From NCBI GenBank assembly GCA_943357975.1, contig CALRGS010000005.1, forward strand, positions 1-21,606: DNA of 21,606 nt. The letters run 5' to 3'. This DNA comes from Candidatus Nomurabacteria bacterium (lineage in GTDB: Bacteria; Patescibacteriota; Minisyncoccia; Phycocordibacterales; UBA1006). Within the stretch, counting starts at the first letter, position 1. The number at the start of each line of letters is the position of its first letter. Made by a program: the position numbers and the translations under genes. Positions 6,324 to 13,495 of the stretch are shown in pieces. The notes beneath the pieces are model-generated. The model did not search any database, had not been told where the DNA came from, and saw only the letters and a program-made list of their open reading frames with translations.

Positions 6324-7643
6324 CTACTGGCAACGGATACCGTTCCAAGTGGTTCCTACGGGACAACCACCGTTTGGAAAATCAGCAGGACCACCACCAC
6401 TGTTAGTAGTGTTGTTACTAGCTGTTGTGAACAGGTTAGTCACATTTCCTCTTTGATTCGGTAGTCTAATAACACCGGTTCTTTCGAGTTGGTCAACAAT
6501 AAACATTCCTGTTTGTAATACCAATCCTGTGGCTTGTATTCCTGTCTGTGCCTTGGACTGTCTCAAGAGTTTAGCTTGAGTGGCAGTTTGTTGCGCGGAA
6601 TTCTTTTCCATGAATGCAACATCCTGGGTATTCCAGGCCGACTGACACGAAGTACAGGCAAGTTGGTTAGAACTGGTTGATGTAACCGTTGACACTGTTG
6701 CAGTTTGCGTAGGTGCCATGGCCGTAACAGTAGCAGGTGTAACCGTAACAACCGAAGGTGGTGTGTACGGAGCAACTGGAGTCCATCCCTGACCAAAAGG
6801 CGAGTTAGGAACACCTTTAGCATTTGAGCCATTGGTACCATTAGCGCCATTCAAACCAGCACCTGAAACACCGTTGTTGTTACCGTTGTTGTTACCAGCA
6901 ATAACCAAAACATTCGGTTTCATCGCGCTCGCCAATGCAATTATCTGTTCAGGTGTAAACCCTCCAGACGTATTACCACCGGCTGTGTTACCACTGGCTG
7001 TGTTGTTAGGACCTGGAGTGGCCGCTGGTTGGCTATCAGCAATAAATTCGGCCGTCTTGTTAAAAACAGACAGTACCGCATTATCACCAAGACCGTTGAA
7101 GCAATCACACTTAGCAAAGGGAAACTTTCCTGTCGGGAAATCGAAATAAAAACATTCGAGTTTACCAACTGCAAGGTGATCAACCATACCAATACGACTT
7201 ACTAAGTCACTACCTGCCCAAACATTTCCAGTCATCTGAACTGTCTGGCCCTTGAAATCAAACACTCCGCATTTGATGCTTTGCTCAATCATTGCTGAGT
7301 TTTTTTCAAACACGGCAGTTGTAAATTGACCTTTCGGGACAAACATTTCTGTTGCGCTGTTAATAGCAACTAGTGCTCTCTTCATAAACTTGGTGGCACT
7401 GTCGCCAGCTTCTTTTCCGAAACGCTCCGCATCTGCGCGAGTTATTCCGTTATGAAACTGGGTAATTCCTTGCGGAATAGTACCGTTTTTACGAAACGCT
7501 GTGTTTTCATCAGCGGAAGGCATGTACGGATTTGGGTTGTTTACGGTTTCCTGAAAATTGCTAGAGAGGATTCCTGTGGTTTGTGCGGACGTTACGTTCG
7601 CTGTAAAAAGTAAAATGACAAGGTACATGGGGATCTTTTTCAT
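6324..7643 (-). CDS. Secreted low-complexity protein, 439 aa
   Basis: The ATG at 7643 opens a clear signal peptide (MKKIPMYLVILLFTANVTSA, cleaved before QTT). An ATG further upstream would include the promoter and is rejected. After cleavage comes a conserved-looking region (about 25-210) with cysteines in IKCGVFDF and KLECFYFDF...KCDCFNG and repeated helices. A Gly/Asn/Thr-rich segment (TASGNTAGGNTSGG, GNNNGNNNG), a Pro/Thr/Val-rich linker and a CTSC motif follow. The C-terminus CPVGTTWNGIRCQ has a CxxGTxWNxxxC pattern seen at the ends of many exported bacterial proteins. No membrane anchor is visible after the signal peptide. It has the strongest promoter in the window (7711-7739). The family is not recognised; it is probably released or bound to the cell surface, possibly with the 740-aa protein. 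Confidence 0.8.
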   Translation of the reverse strand: MKKIPMYLVILLFTANVTSAQTTGILSSNFQETVNNPNPYMPSADENTAFRKNGTIPQGITQFHNGITRADAERFGKEAGDSATKFMKRALVAINSATEMFVPKGQFTTAVFEKNSAMIEQSIKCGVFDFKGQTVQMTGNVWAGSDLVSRIGMVDHLAVGKLECFYFDFPTGKFPFAKCDCFNGLGDNAVLSVFNKTAEFIADSQPAATPGPNNTASGNTAGGNTSGGFTPEQIIALASAMKPNVLVIAGNNNGNNNGVSGAGLNGANGTNGSNAKGVPNSPFGQGWTPVAPYTPPSVVTVTPATVTAMAPTQTATVSTVTSTSSNQLACTSCQSAWNTQDVAFMEKNSAQQTATQAKLLRQSKAQTGIQATGLVLQTGMFIVDQLERTGVIRLPNQRGNVTNLFTTASNNTTNSGGGPADFPNGGCPVGTTWNGIRCQ

Positions 7644-7710
7644 AATTTTTTTTGTTTTTTCTTTGAAGGTTAAAAAAATGAGAGAAAATAGAGTTTTTGG
7701 TTCTGGTACT

Positions 7711-7739
7711 ATCTTAGCATATCCATACTTATTTGTCAA
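7711..7739 (-). promoter_or_regulatory. Consensus promoter of the secreted protein gene
   Basis: Minus strand TTGACA (7739-7734), 17-nt spacer, TGC plus TAAGAT (7716-7711). It has a perfect -35, optimal spacing and an extended -10. The leader is about 60 nt and A/T-rich, so this gene is not leaderless, unlike several neighbours. Confidence 0.85.
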
Positions 7740-7762
7740 GGGGGTCCCCATGGGTGTCCGTC

Positions 7763-7771
7763 TGCTATAAT
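7763..7771 (+). promoter_or_regulatory. Extended -10 promoter of the pilB-like gene
   Basis: TGCTATAAT is identical to the polA extended -10. It ends 11 nt before the ATG at 7783, so the leader would be about 4-5 nt. It is divergent from the promoter at 7711-7739; the two elements are only about 25 nt apart. Confidence 0.65.
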
Positions 7772-7782
7772 ACTAGGTAATT

Positions 7783-9813
7783 ATGGTCACTTATCACGAG
7801 GATGAACAGAATAAATTGCTTGCTGATTTAAGATCCCAAGAGGAGGAGTCTCTGATCCAAAATACTGCCAACCAACTTGGCATTCCTTATCGTGATTTAA
7901 GTGGCGAAAGTATCAATGGTGATGCCCTCCGCCTCATCGAAGAACCCGCCGCACGTACGGCCGAAATGGCAGCATTCGCAATGGTAGGTAAAAAAATTGA
8001 TATTGCGGTAAAATCCCCCACTAATGACAATGCCATAAACGAGATCAACCGACTTGAAAAAGAAGGCTATGAAACAACCTTGTCGATGGTATCGCAACGA
8101 AGCCTCGATAAGGCATGGGGCCGTTATCATGACATTTCACAATCAGAATCAGCTCGTGGAGGACTCCTTGATATTTCTGATGAAAACCTTCAGGAAATTG
8201 TTGCCCATGTTCACAAAAACGAAGACGTGCGAGAACGACTAAAAACTATTTTCGAGTCTCATGATACCCATCAGGTTTCTAAAATAATGGAAACGGTTTT
8301 CGGTTCAGCTATTGCCCTCGGGTCATCCGATGTACACCTTGAACCTGAAGAAACATTCACCCGACTCCGCCTTCGCGAAGACGGAGTGCTCCAGGAAATC
8401 ACCCAAATCAATCCGGTTATTTATCAGAAGCTTTTGAACCGTGTAAAATTTATTTCTGGAATGAAGCTTACTAATACCGAAACTGCACAGGATGGGCGTT
8501 TTACTATTTTCTATAAAAAAATGGAAGTGGAGGTTCGTGTTGCCGTTGCACCTGGAGCTTATAACGAATCAATCGTACTTCGTATTTTGAACCCCGAAGG
8601 GCTCGCGCAGGACTTTGATAAGCTTGGTATTGAGCCAAGACTTTTCAAGATTATTGAAAAAGAAATTGCAAAACCCAACGGAATGATCTTGACCACCGGA
8701 CCTACCGGATCAGGAAAGACAACAACTCTCTACTCATTCCTTAAACATATTTACAGTTCTGAAATTAAAATTATTACCATTGAAGATCCGATTGAGTACC
8801 ATTTAACCGGAATTACTCAAGAACAAGTGCATCACGAGAAGGGGTTTGATTTCCTTGCAGGCCTCAGAGCAGCACTGCGTCAGGATCCCGATGTCATCAT
8901 GGTAGGAGAAATTCGTGATAAAGAAACGGCAACTATTGCCATCAATGCTTCACTCACGGGGCACATGGTGTTCTCAACATTGCACACCAATGGCGCCGCA
9001 GGAACTATTCCCCGCCTCCTTGATCTCGGTATTCAACCAGGGATTTTGGCAGCAGCCCTTACGGTTTCGCTTGCACAACGCTTAATTAGAAAACTTTGCG
9101 TTGATTGTAAAAAAGAACTCCCTCTTACTCCTGAACAAGAAGCTCTCATTCGTGCAATTATTAAAAATGCCGAACGTATTGGTAAGGATTATGCTGCATA
9201 TAATATTCATTCCGATATGCCATTTGTTACCTATGGACCTGTCGGTTGTGAAAAATGTGGAAATACAGGATACAAAGGACGTGATGGATTATTTGAAGCC
9301 ATTCTCACTGATGATACTATCGCAAAAATAATGGCCAAGGTTCCCACACCAACAGAGCGTGAAATTAAAAAAGCTTCTGAGCATCAAAAAATATTTACGA
9401 TGATCGAGGATGGTGTTATTAAAATTCTTTCAGGAATTACCTCGCTTGATGAAATTCAAGGTGTCGTAGACCTTGCCGAGGATGTTGGTGATACAAACTC
9501 CATCCCTGACCCTTCCTCTTTGCAAGAGGAAGGGAACCGCACCAGCGGAATCTCAAGTTCGGTTTCCCCTCTTACCAAGAGGGGGCTAGGGGGGGTTCTT
9601 CAAGAGGGAGAGCGATCTACAGCTGCGAGCGAACTTCACCACCACACCCCAACTCAAGAAACTGAAGAACTCCTTGTGTTAATTGATTACCTAAAAACCC
9701 TTGAACATGATTTAGAAAACCAACAAAGGCTCAATCATGAAGTTCATATCGAGGAGCAGCTCACCAGTATTCGAAATAACATAGAAACAATGTTACGGGA
9801 AGTAGCGCAATAA
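7783..9813 (+). CDS. pilB: Type IV pilus / type II secretion assembly ATPase (PilB/GspE family)
   Basis: Hexameric cytoplasmic ATPase that powers pilin polymerisation at the inner face of the membrane. Of 676 aa, the N-terminal part (about 25-115) resembles the GspE/MshE N-domain (LGIPYRDLSGESI). The motor domain has Walker A GPTGSGKTTT (306-315), the Asp box/Walker B QDPDVIMVGEIRD (367-379), a His box near TGHMVFSTLHTN, and the zinc-binding cysteine pairs CVDC (439-442) and CEKC (489-492). These cysteines fit PilB/GspE rather than PilT. After the usual C-terminus (about residue 570) there is an extra stretch of roughly 105 residues: a palindrome-derived, low-complexity part (576-625) and a coiled-coil-like, Glu-rich tail. 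No other pilus genes are in the window, so PilB and GspE cannot be told apart firmly. Distance from the -10 implies an almost leaderless mRNA. Confidence 0.9.
   Translation: MVTYHEDEQNKLLADLRSQEEESLIQNTANQLGIPYRDLSGESINGDALRLIEEPAARTAEMAAFAMVGKKIDIAVKSPTNDNAINEINRLEKEGYETTLSMVSQRSLDKAWGRYHDISQSESARGGLLDISDENLQEIVAHVHKNEDVRERLKTIFESHDTHQVSKIMETVFGSAIALGSSDVHLEPEETFTRLRLREDGVLQEITQINPVIYQKLLNRVKFISGMKLTNTETAQDGRFTIFYKKMEVEVRVAVAPGAYNESIVLRILNPEGLAQDFDKLGIEPRLFKIIEKEIAKPNGMILTTGPTGSGKTTTLYSFLKHIYSSEIKIITIEDPIEYHLTGITQEQVHHEKGFDFLAGLRAALRQDPDVIMVGEIRDKETATIAINASLTGHMVFSTLHTNGAAGTIPRLLDLGIQPGILAAALTVSLAQRLIRKLCVDCKKELPLTPEQEALIRAIIKNAERIGKDYAAYNIHSDMPFVTYGPVGCEKCGNTGYKGRDGLFEAILTDDTIAKIMAKVPTPTEREIKKASEHQKIFTMIEDGVIKILSGITSLDEIQGVVDLAEDVGDTNSIPDPSSLQEEGNRTSGISSSVSPLTKRGLGGVLQEGERSTAASELHHHTPTQETEELLVLIDYLKTLEHDLENQQRLNHEVHIEEQLTSIRNNIETMLREVAQ
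9511..9625 (+). repeat. Palindromic element cluster D inside the pilB-like 3' region
   Basis: Two strong hairpins in coding sequence: CCTTCCTCTT-TGC-AAGAGGAAGG (9511-9533) and CCCCTCTT-ACC-AAGAGGGG (9566-9584). They are linked by GGAACCG/CGGTTTCC arms. A third block, CAAGAGGGAGAGCGA (9601-9615), resembles the AGAGGGAG-CGA core of elements A-C. The peptide is low complexity (SPLTKRGLGGVLQEGERST) and continues the PilB-like frame. Confidence 0.65.
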
Positions 9814-9878
9814 AAAACAAATTGCTACAGTGGTTCGGACCGCGAGTCATCCCGAAATGGAGACGAATGGTTGTTTTG

Positions 9879-9952
9879 AAAAACGCTTAGGACTTATTAA
9901 ATTTACTTTGTCGAGTGCACACAAGTAGATTCAGTAGGCCCTAAGCGTTTTT
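9879..9952. ncRNA. Large 13-bp hairpin downstream of pilB; terminator or small RNA
   Basis: AAAAACGCTTAGG (9879-9891) pairs perfectly with CCTAAGCGTTTTT (9940-9952), enclosing 48 nt. The loop itself contains TACTT/AAGTA arms. Either strand ends in a T-run, so it could terminate pilB (66 nt after the stop) or the leftward RNA, but the large structured loop is unusual for a simple terminator. No convincing separate promoter is seen. Confidence 0.45.
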
Positions 9953-9962
9953 ATTGTGGCAA

Positions 9963-9992
9963 AACACTCCCCGCACAGCTAGCGGATGTGTT
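9963..9992. other. Hairpin between the large stem and the ncRNA terminator
   Basis: AACAC-TCC-CCGC-ACAGCTA-GCGG-AT-GTGTT forms two stacked short stems with an internal loop. There is no T-run. It lies just past the terminator of the leftward RNA. Its role is unknown. Confidence 0.4.
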
Positions 9993-9996
9993 CAAT

Positions 9997-10026
9997 AAAA
10001 AAACCGCCGATGAGGCGGGTTTTTTA
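9997..10026. terminator. Terminator of the 6S-like RNA (bidirectional)
   Basis: CCGCC-GATGA-GGCGG with seven A on one side and seven T on the other. On the minus strand it directly follows the folded RNA domain. The motif GCCGATGAGGCGG is repeated inside tyrS (12348-12360). Confidence 0.85.
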
Positions 10027-10274
10027 TCACCAACTATTCAAAAGCACTAATCTCAAATAAACCTTTCCACATCCTAAAACATGAACGGCCCACGGCAGAT
10101 AAGGGAGCCCCCAGAAGACGGATCGGTACAAGCCGAAACACCAGAGGACCCTCTCAAACCGCAGACCAAGACCGCGAGATCCCGATTCATTTGAGATTAC
10201 TACTTTCGAAAACAAAGAATAAAAACGGTGACAGGCATTACTATAGCAATCCATAATCTTTCTGCAACTTTCTA
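10003..10274 (-). ncRNA. ssrS: Structured noncoding RNA, 6S-like (putative)
   Basis: The unit has a consensus promoter at 10281-10309 and a terminator at 9997-10026, giving a transcript of about 270 nt. The core (10231-10027, 205 nt) folds into one rod. Outer pairs are TCACC/GGTGA and TATTC/GAATA. A long closing helix follows: GAAAGTA and TAATCTCAAAT (10207-10189) against 10058-10040, with a single G/G mismatch. Next comes a large open bubble (5' side 10188-10169, 3' side 10085-10059). The terminal arm has a 10-bp helix (TGGTCTGCGG with CCGTGGGCCG, several G-U pairs), GGG/CCC, CCTCTGG/CTGGGGG and a TCGG-CTTGTA-CCGA cap. Closing stem, central bubble and bulged terminal arm are the hallmark of 6S RNA, which mimics an open promoter and binds RNA polymerase. 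The fold is from hand pairing; the 6S identity is inference, and primary sequence gives no match I can cite. A 75-aa reading frame across it is considered accidental. Confidence 0.55.
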
Positions 10275-10280
10275 GTCTCT

Positions 10281-10309
10281 AATATAGCATATTCTTATTT
10301 AAAAGTCAA
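10281..10309 (-). promoter_or_regulatory. Promoter of the 6S-like RNA
   Basis: Minus strand TTGACT (10309-10304), 17-nt spacer ending in TGC, TATATT (10286-10281). This is a near-consensus sigma70-type promoter with extended -10. No protein gene starts downstream of it. Confidence 0.85.
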
Positions 10310-10392
10310 GTACCTCTTCAGCGATCGGCCTTATTTCATTGTAAAATAAGGGTTTTATAGAATATTTATTGATATTTGGTTTTTTTCTGATG

Positions 10393-10401
10393 TGATATAC
10401 T
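10393..10401 (+). promoter_or_regulatory. Extended -10 promoter of ruvB
   Basis: TGATATACT (TGn plus TATACT) ends 6 nt before the ruvB ATG at 10408, predicting a leaderless ruvBC mRNA. There is no clear -35 at 17 nt. Confidence 0.6.
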
Positions 10402-10407
10402 TGTCCC

Positions 10408-11442
10408 ATGTCATCTGATACCCCCACATCGTCCACAGCGTTATCCCCAACCAGTTCTGCTTCCCAAGTCCTTGATTCAGACTTGCGCCCTTCATCGTGG
10501 GAAGACTATATTGGACAATCAATGATCAAGGAAAATTTACGCATTCTCCTTGGTGCTGCAAAGACTCGTAATCATACTGCCGAACATATTTTGTTCTATG
10601 GACCACCAGGGCTTGGGAAAACTACCTTGGCACACTTAATCGCTAAGGAAACCGGGCGACAGATGAAAACGACTTCGGGCCCTGCTATTGAAAAAGTTGG
10701 AGACCTTGCAAGTATTCTCACCAACCTTTCACCTGGTGACATTGTGTTCATTGATGAGATTCATCGTTTGAATAAAATGATTGAGGAAGTTCTCTACCCT
10801 GCTATGGAATCGGGTGTCTTGGATATTATTATTGGTAAGGGTCCCAGTGCGCGTACTATCCAACTCGAACTTCCGCCGTTTACTATGATTGCAGCAACTA
10901 CACGTATGGCGCTTATCTCTGCTCCCCTTCGATCACGATTTTCTGGGGGAACGTTTCGGCTTGAATTTTATTCTGTCGAGGAGCTTGCTGAAATTTTAAA
11001 ACGTTCTGCAAAACGCCTTGCTATTGAAATTCCTGACGATGCGCTTATTGAAATTGCACGACGCTCACGAAGCACTCCGCGTACGGCAAACTATTTCCTC
11101 AAACGCGTTCGTGATTATGCTCAGGTTCATAACACACTTGTCACATTAGATACGGTTAAGAAAGCAATTGCGTTGGTGGGTGTGGACGAACTAGGGCTTA
11201 CGCCCGCAGATCGAATGACGCTCGAAGCAATTATTTCCAAGTTTGATGGCGGACCGGTTGGAGTAAAAACTATTTCAGCGGCTACCTCAGAAGAGGAGGC
11301 GACTATTGAGGAAGTCATCGAGCCGTACTTGATCCAACAAGGACTCCTTGAAAAAACTGCGCGTGGGCGTGTTGCTACTAGAAAAGCTTACGAGCACCTT
11401 GGGTTTGATTATCCGGAGGGTAGACAAGAAAAGCTCCTATGA
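10408..11442 (+). CDS. ruvB: Holliday junction branch migration ATPase RuvB
   Basis: AAA+ motor of the RuvABC resolvasome, 344 aa (normal length). Walker A GPPGLGKTT (65-73), Walker B VFIDEIHR (113-120), sensor 1 IAATTR and the arginine finger region APLRSRF (172-178) are present. The C-terminal winged-helix DNA-binding domain is also intact (GLTPADRMTLEAI...GPVGVKTISA). The first about 27 residues are Ser/Thr/Pro-rich before DLRPSSWEDYIGQ and are probably disordered. The stop TGA overlaps the ruvC start (ATGA), so the two are translationally coupled. ruvA, often adjacent in other bacteria, is not in the window. Confidence 0.97.
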   Translation: MSSDTPTSSTALSPTSSASQVLDSDLRPSSWEDYIGQSMIKENLRILLGAAKTRNHTAEHILFYGPPGLGKTTLAHLIAKETGRQMKTTSGPAIEKVGDLASILTNLSPGDIVFIDEIHRLNKMIEEVLYPAMESGVLDIIIGKGPSARTIQLELPPFTMIAATTRMALISAPLRSRFSGGTFRLEFYSVEELAEILKRSAKRLAIEIPDDALIEIARRSRSTPRTANYFLKRVRDYAQVHNTLVTLDTVKKAIALVGVDELGLTPADRMTLEAIISKFDGGPVGVKTISAATSEEEATIEEVIEPYLIQQGLLEKTARGRVATRKAYEHLGFDYPEGRQEKLL

Positions 11443-11924
11443 AAATACTCGGCATAGATCCAGGATATGAACGCCTTGGGGTTGCGGTGATTGAAAAACC
11501 TATTCAAGGAAAAGAGGTGGTGCTTTTTTCTGACTGCATCCGGACAAGTTCGAAGTCTAAGATGGCAGATCGGTTATTTGAAATTGGCCAGGCTCTATCA
11601 TTGGTTATCAAGAAGCATAAACCAGATGCTGTTGCTATCGAGGAGCTCTATTTTGCAAAGAACACCAGAACAGCCATGACGGTGGCCGAAGCTCGTGGGG
11701 TCATACAATATATATGTAAAGAACAGGGGCTTGAGGTCTTTGAATACCACCCAAATACTATTAAAATTGCGATTACTGGGTACGGAGGAGCTAAAAAAGA
11801 AGACATTGCATTCATGATTCCTAAGCTTGTTGTGTACGATGGCAGCAAAAAACTGGACGATGAGCTCGACGCTATTGCTATCGCTATTACCCACTTATCC
11901 ACATACCGGCCAACTATCGAGTAA
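11439..11924 (+). CDS. ruvC: Crossover junction endodeoxyribonuclease RuvC
   Basis: RNase H-fold resolvase that cuts Holliday junctions symmetrically after RuvB-driven branch migration; 161 aa. The four catalytic acids are visible: D7 in GIDPG, E68 or E69 in AIEELYF, and D141/D144 in LDDELDAIAIAI. The conserved GYGGAKKEDI segment corresponds to the family GxGxAxKxQV DNA-contact loop. The ATG overlaps the ruvB stop by 4 nt. The motif set is complete, so it should be active. Confidence 0.96.
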   Translation: MKILGIDPGYERLGVAVIEKPIQGKEVVLFSDCIRTSSKSKMADRLFEIGQALSLVIKKHKPDAVAIEELYFAKNTRTAMTVAEARGVIQYICKEQGLEVFEYHPNTIKIAITGYGGAKKEDIAFMIPKLVVYDGSKKLDDELDAIAIAITHLSTYRPTIE

Positions 11925-11967
11925 AAAGACTTGCATAGAATTCTATATTCTGTTACAAAAGAGAACG

Positions 11968-11997
11968 TTATCAGAAGTTTCAATAATTAAGTACTAT
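11968..11997 (+). promoter_or_regulatory. Possible promoter of the acidic protein gene
   Basis: TTATCA (11968-11973), 18-nt spacer, TACTAT (11992-11997), about 16 nt before the ATG at 12014. This is a modest match; read-through from ruvBC is an alternative. Confidence 0.35.
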
Positions 11998-12013
11998 TTT
12001 TTAGAACAAAAAT

Positions 12014-12202
12014 ATGGATGAAGAAAAAGAATTTGGTGGAGAAGAGTTTGGCGATGGATTAGACCCTCTTGCTGCGCCTAAAAAACGTAGCGATGATGAT
12101 GACACGGACGACATTCTCGGGGAAGACGATGATTTGCTCCCACTCGAGGACGAAGACCTTTTTGTAGGAGGTGGATTTGATTCATTTGATCCTAACTACT
12201 AA
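12014..12202 (+). CDS. Small highly acidic protein, 62 aa
   Basis: About 40 percent Asp/Glu, with one short basic patch (PKKRS) in the middle. Sequence begins MDEEKEFGGEEFGDGLDPLA and ends GGGFDSFDPNY. It has no membrane segment and is very likely disordered. A dedicated terminator directly follows, and the frame stays open with acidic codons throughout, which argues that it is real. It sits 89 nt after ruvC on the same strand. The function is unknown; possibilities are a DNA-mimic or a partner of a basic protein, but nothing in the sequence decides this. Confidence 0.7.
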   Translation: MDEEKEFGGEEFGDGLDPLAAPKKRSDDDDTDDILGEDDDLLPLEDEDLFVGGGFDSFDPNY

Positions 12203-12209
12203 CTCATAT

Positions 12210-12237
12210 AAAAAACTACCGGACGCGGTAGTTTTTT
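12210..12237. terminator. Bidirectional terminator between acidic protein gene and tyrS
   Basis: AAAAAACTACC-GGACGC-GGTAGTTTTTT, 11-bp stem including A/T runs, serving the two convergent genes. Confidence 0.9.
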
Positions 12238-12252
12238 ATTTCCCTAATAATT

Positions 12253-13470
12253 CTAGATAACCACTTTCACAAATTTCTTTTTTCCAATTTTGAAAATACT
12301 TGTTTCGGTTACAACATATTTAGGATCGAGGATTTTCTCCTCGCCTGCCGATGAGGCGGACTCCCCCACGCGCATAATCTTTACAGCACCCTCATCCACG
12401 AGTCTTCGAAATTCTGCTTTTGATGCAAGGACTTTTTCTGTAGCAAGGATTTCAACAAGCTCAGTTCCTGCGGTGCTAGAAATTTCTGGAATATCTGTCG
12501 GAAGCCCTCCTTCAGAAAATGTTTGCTCCCAATTTGCTTGAGCTGCTTCTGCTTCAGACTCACTGTGGTAGAAAGTAATAATTTCCCGAGCAAGCCTCTT
12601 CTTTGAAATCATCGGATTTTCTCCTTCTGCAACTTTTTGTTTCATTGTTTCAATGTCGTGTAATGGAACTCGTGTGGTAAGTTCAAAATAGTCCCAAACT
12701 ATACTATCTATCAACGACATTACTTTGCCAAACATATCATTCGCATCAGCAGTGATAGGAATATAGTTCTGGAGACTTTTTCCCATAGGTCGTCCATCGG
12801 ATCCTAAAAGGAGCTTCATGGCGATTGCTGACTGTTCTTCTTTACCAAACAGTGGCATGAGTTTTCGTCCCGCAAGGAGGTTGAATGTCTGATCAGTTCC
12901 TCCGAGCTCTAAATCACATTCCAAGACTACTGAGTCATACCCTTGCATAATTGGGTAACTCCACTCATCGAACCCAATTGTTTTCCCTTCATTGTAGCGC
13001 TTTTTAAATGTTTCGCGATCAAACATTTGCTGCACTGAATACGCCTTGGCCATTTTCAAATATGTTTTAAAAGGGAGTGGTTCCAACCATTCTGAGTTGT
13101 GTCGAATTGTAGTAGTTTCTTCTAGTACTGTTTTGAAAAATTGATCTTTATATGTTTTTTCACGCTCGATAATTTCTGATTCACTTGTTTCATTTCGCAT
13201 ATCAACCTTGTCTGAATGATCACCAGTCAGTGTGGTAAAGTCTCCAATAATCAAGGTTACTTTGTGTCCTAATTCCTGGAAGTCACGAAGTTTCCGATGA
13301 ATAACACTATGTCCAAGGTGTAAATCACTTCCTGTTACATCAGTCCCTAGTTTTACATGAAGCTGCTTCCCAGAAAGCATCTTCTTTTTTAACTCCTCAC
13401 GACCAAAAATGTCGTGGACCCCTCGAGCCAGGACTTCATCAATCTTTTTCTCATCTGTGATCACTGTCAT
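12253..13470 (-). CDS. tyrS: Tyrosyl-tRNA synthetase
   Basis: Class I aminoacyl-tRNA synthetase of 405 aa with a C-terminal S4 RNA-binding domain (about 340-405). The HIGH signature appears as HLGH (51-54). The KMSKS loop is RPMGKSLQN (227-235), with Pro in place of the first Lys but the second Lys-Ser kept. The tyrosine pocket motif YSVQQM (144-149) and GGTDQTFNLLAGR (190-202) are typical. The S4 domain has a short loop VGESASSAGEEK encoded by a CGCCT...AGGCG palindrome (12342-12359). The start lies 7 nt downstream of the ABC-F stop, and a TAGAGT box in the ABC-F end could give a nearly leaderless tyrS mRNA besides read-through. Confidence 0.95.
   Translation of the reverse strand: MTVITDEKKIDEVLARGVHDIFGREELKKKMLSGKQLHVKLGTDVTGSDLHLGHSVIHRKLRDFQELGHKVTLIIGDFTTLTGDHSDKVDMRNETSESEIIEREKTYKDQFFKTVLEETTTIRHNSEWLEPLPFKTYLKMAKAYSVQQMFDRETFKKRYNEGKTIGFDEWSYPIMQGYDSVVLECDLELGGTDQTFNLLAGRKLMPLFGKEEQSAIAMKLLLGSDGRPMGKSLQNYIPITADANDMFGKVMSLIDSIVWDYFELTTRVPLHDIETMKQKVAEGENPMISKKRLAREIITFYHSESEAEAAQANWEQTFSEGGLPTDIPEISSTAGTELVEILATEKVLASKAEFRRLVDEGAVKIMRVGESASSAGEEKILDPKYVVTETSIFKIGKKKFVKVVI
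12342..12360. repeat. Short palindrome in tyrS sharing 13 nt with a terminator
   Basis: CGCCT-GCCGATG-AGGCG, in frame in the S4-domain loop. GCCGATGAGGCGG occurs identically in the terminator at 9997-10026. Confidence 0.5.
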
Positions 13471-13476
13471 ATACCT

Positions 13477-13495
13477 ATTACTCTAGCACAAAACC
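13477..13495. repeat. 19-bp direct repeat, copy 1 (end of the ABC-F gene / tyrS promoter)
   Basis: ATTACTCTAGCACAAAACC is identical to 15012-15030. On the minus strand it codes for the last residues GFVLE-stop of the ABC-F protein and contains TGCTAGAGT (13488-13480), an extended -10-like box 9 nt from the tyrS ATG. Confidence 0.8.

Noticed and set aside
9881..9952. attC-like recombination site
   Set aside because: The long inverted repeat has a structured loop, but no RYYYAAC core sites or neighbouring integrase or cassette genes.
10027..10254. 75-residue minus-strand reading frame within the 6S-like RNA
   Set aside because: Trp/Cys/Leu-rich composition unlike neighbours, lies wholly within a region explained by RNA pairing with its own promoter and terminator.
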